Shown: piece after piece, positions 62,287 through 64,000 of the stretch
Position numbering within the stretch: position 1 is the first letter of the stretch
How the letters are laid out: each line of letters opens with the position of its first letter
Source of the DNA: an uncultured Altererythrobacter sp.
Lineage (GTDB): Bacteria; Pseudomonadota; Alphaproteobacteria; Sphingomonadales; Sphingomonadaceae
Reading direction: 5' to 3'
Length of the DNA stretch: 64,000 nt
Assembly (NCBI GenBank): GCA_913055875.1
Contig: CAJXJY010000005.1
Coordinates: forward strand, 62,001-126,000
The notes under the pieces: generated by a model
The model's database searches: none
Seen by the model: only the letters and a program-made list of their open reading frames with translations
Told to the model about the DNA's origin: nothing
Position numbers and translations under genes: made by a program

Positions 62287-62622
62287 TTACGCCACCTTGC
62301 GCTCGTCGCGCGCCAGCCATTCGCGCGCGCGGCGTTGCGCTTCGGCGATTTCGCGCGCGGTCATCTCGTCGGAGATGTCGGCGCGGCACCAGGCGGCTTC
62401 CTCGTGACCCGCGACCGCGGCGAGATTGAACCATTTGTGCGCCTCGATCAGGTCGCACGGCGCGCCGTGGCTGCCGGTCGAAAAGGCGATGCCGAGATCG
62501 TAATAGGCGCTCGTCTCGCCCTGGGCGGCGGCGGCGAGGCAATTCGCCACCAGCATGTCGGCTTCGCCGGTATCGGCCGGTGTGGCGGTGGCGCCTTCGA
62601 TAGGAGTGAGCTTCATTTCCAT
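62287..62622 (-). CDS. Sel1-repeat-like small protein
   Basis: A 111-residue protein with one Sel1-type TPR repeat: 'SAYYDLGIAFSTGSHGAPCD' then 'DLIEAHKWFNLAAVAGHEEA'. Sel1 repeats mediate protein contacts. No signal peptide. The C-terminal helix is basic ('AEAQRRAREWLARDERK'). Function unknown; it reads away from dksA. Confidence 0.85.
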   Translation of the reverse strand: MEMKLTPIEGATATPADTGEADMLVANCLAAAAQGETSAYYDLGIAFSTGSHGAPCDLIEAHKWFNLAAVAGHEEAAWCRADISDEMTAREIAEAQRRAREWLARDERKVA

Positions 62623-62893
62623 GTCCCCCGATGTCGCGGCGGTTCCCTTCCGCCGATGAGAGGGAGTTCAGCGGCTTATGGTCAACAAATGGTTAATGCG
62701 GCGCCGAAAAATTTCGTTCGCCCATGTTTTCAGTCGCGGTGGACGGCAAATCGGGACCGGTGCCGGATTGCGCCTTGTGCCTGTTCCTAGTGCCGACTAT
62801 AGGCGCGCCCAGCGGGTCGCCGGAGCTGTCGGAAAAGTCCGAAGCTGCAGGATCGGGGCGCCTGCCGTATCGCATTCGGGCTGAGAGGACTGT

Positions 62894-63352
62894 ATGACCG
62901 CCGCTGCCAGCAAGGACCAGAAGGTCCTTGAAAAAGCGAAGAAATCCTTCGAGCCGGACTACGTCCCCGGCGACGACGAAGAGTATATGAGCGCCAAGCA
63001 GCTCGATTATTTCCGGATGCTGCTGCTCGAATGGAAGAAGTCGATCCACGACGCCGCCGACCTCACGCTGCAGTCGCTGCAGGACGGGCCGATCCGCGAA
63101 CCCGACCTGACCGACCGCGCTTCGAGCGAAACCGACTGGGGCATCGAACTCAGGACGCGCGACCGGCAGCGCAAGCTGATCGCCAAGATCGATTCCGCGC
63201 TGCGCCGCATCGATGCGGGCGAATACGGCTATTGCGAGGTGACCGGCGATCCGATTGGCCTCAGGCGCCTGATCGCCCGCCCGGTCGCGACGATGACGGT
63301 CGAAGCGCAGGAAGCGCACGAGAGGCGCGAGAAAATCTCGCGCGACGACTGA
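62894..63352 (+). CDS. dksA: RNA polymerase-binding transcription factor DksA
   Basis: A 152-residue DksA that binds the polymerase secondary channel and, with ppGpp, resets rRNA and amino-acid promoters. Coiled-coil helices ('EEYMSAKQLDYFRMLLLEWK', 'RTRDRQRKLIAKIDSALRRI') and the tip motif 'DxxDxA'-like 'DLTDRASSETDWGIELR' are present. The zinc-finger region reads 'YGYCEVTGDPIGLRRLIARP' with a single Cys; the other three are replaced, as in many alphaproteobacteria. Confidence 0.94.
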   Translation: MTAAASKDQKVLEKAKKSFEPDYVPGDDEEYMSAKQLDYFRMLLLEWKKSIHDAADLTLQSLQDGPIREPDLTDRASSETDWGIELRTRDRQRKLIAKIDSALRRIDAGEYGYCEVTGDPIGLRRLIARPVATMTVEAQEAHERREKISRDD

Positions 63353-63484
63353 CGTCCCGATGCGATCGGGCACGCATACTTAAACTTTCTTTAGCCATTA
63401 TCGGGTTAAACGGAACGCGGCTGCGGCGCACAAGCGTCGTGCCGTGCGTAGGATCTGTAGCTTTCGAAGGGGATCATCACCGGC

Positions 63485-63859
63485 ATGTCTGCGGTCGACA
63501 CCAGGAACATCGCGCGCGACAGCCTGTTTCTTCTCGCCGCCATCCGCGTGGATGACGGCATGGACGAGCACAGGGTCAAGGTGCGCAACCTGTCGGCGGG
63601 CGGCATGATGGCCGAGGGCGATCTCAAGGTCGAACGCGGGACGCGGGTGGAAGTCGACCTGCGCAATATAGGCTGGGTCCGCGGGACGGTCGCCTGGGTG
63701 CAGGACAATCGCTGCGGCATCGCCTTCGTCGAGGAAATCGATCCCAAACTGCCGCGCGCCAGCGTCAACGCTTCGGGCGATTTGAGCACGCCGCGCTTCG
63801 TGCGCTCGGCTTCGCTCGTGCGCGGCCAGACCGATCCCTCGCGCCTGCGCAAGATCTGA
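63485..63859 (+). CDS. PilZ domain protein
   Basis: A 124-residue protein with a PilZ domain: 'KVRNLSAGGMMAEG' carries the conserved (N/D)xSxxG motif and 'VEVDLRNIGWVRGTVAWVQD' the following strands. PilZ domains bind cyclic di-GMP through this motif and an upstream RxxxR; the first Arg pair is weak here ('HRVKVRN'), so c-di-GMP binding is likely but not certain. It stands alone after dksA. Confidence 0.85.
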   Translation: MSAVDTRNIARDSLFLLAAIRVDDGMDEHRVKVRNLSAGGMMAEGDLKVERGTRVEVDLRNIGWVRGTVAWVQDNRCGIAFVEEIDPKLPRASVNASGDLSTPRFVRSASLVRGQTDPSRLRKI

Positions 63860-64000
63860 CGGCGGCATACCCGCCACACCATACAATCGAAGCTGACCGC
63901 CGCCGCTTGTGCTGGTGGAGTCGTTTTCGGCTTCGCCGAAGCGGCACCGGCCCGCTCCTCCTCTCGGAATCTTTGTTGCGTGCGGGCCAGACCTCCGTCT
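63860..64000. other. Non-coding end of window with repeat start
   Basis: No gene. It holds GCTTCGCCGAAGC (a short palindrome near 63931) and, at 63971-64000, TTGTTGCGTGCGGGCCAGA-CCTCCG-TCT, the start of the same element as at 58113-58145, cut off by the window edge. Confidence 0.55.

Overview
The window is a GC-rich chromosomal segment from an alphaproteobacterium, most likely a member of Sphingomonadales close to Erythrobacteraceae. This placement is inferred from gene content and protein style. The main pointers are a serine palmitoyltransferase gene beside its own acyl carrier protein (sphingolipid synthesis), a DksA that keeps one zinc-finger cysteine, a DUF3572 protein, and a chromosomal gene transfer agent (GTA) cluster. 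No tRNA, rRNA, CRISPR array, insertion sequence or replication origin was recognised.

Layout. 0-6.2 kb: the 3' end of glpX, a lone small-terminase-like HTH protein, a lower-GC serine hydrolase, prs, an AraC-type regulator, an inositol monophosphatase family gene (possibly hisN) and a SecD-head lipoprotein. 6.2-17.5 kb: an AsmA protein, then the translation genes rpmI, rplT, pheS, pheT and prfC, interleaved with an AraC regulator, a YdfG-like dehydrogenase, a PPOX-family protein and an EEP-family phosphatase. 17.5-19.5 kb: glnK-amtB behind a textbook sigma-54 promoter. 19.5-34.5 kb: a GMC oxidoreductase, two membrane genes, an exported M20 hydrolase, TerC, a two-domain cold-shock protein, argD-argF-hslO, queC, an MFS carrier, sodC and an OmpA protein with 29 consecutive prolines.

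34.7-49.3 kb (minus strand): an apparently complete GTA cluster in canonical order, from small and large terminase, portal, protease, capsid and connectors to tail proteins, a peptidase, a host-specificity protein and a DUF2793 protein. The DUF2460 tail protein carries a 565-residue N-terminal extension while the last large tail protein is short. Six of the cluster's junctions hold long palindromic elements, and most of the others are tightly coupled overlaps.

49.5-64 kb: a YqaA membrane protein, a cadherin/propeller lipoprotein, a Crp-family regulator divergent from a fatty-acid hydroxylase, a BigR-type sulfur-responsive unit (ArsR repressor, rhodanese, TSUP exporter, divergent persulfide dioxygenase), spt-acp, a stand-alone Pycsar-effector-like membrane protein, a DivK-type response regulator, a run of coupled small enzymes, a FemAB/GNAT-like protein whose start and stop codons both lie in palindromic repeats, dksA and a PilZ protein.

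Palindromic repeats of several families are the main non-coding theme, at about 8.8, 14.6, 19.5, 41.0, 42.7, 44.1, 45.3, 45.8, 47.3, 58.1, 61.0 and 62.2 kb.
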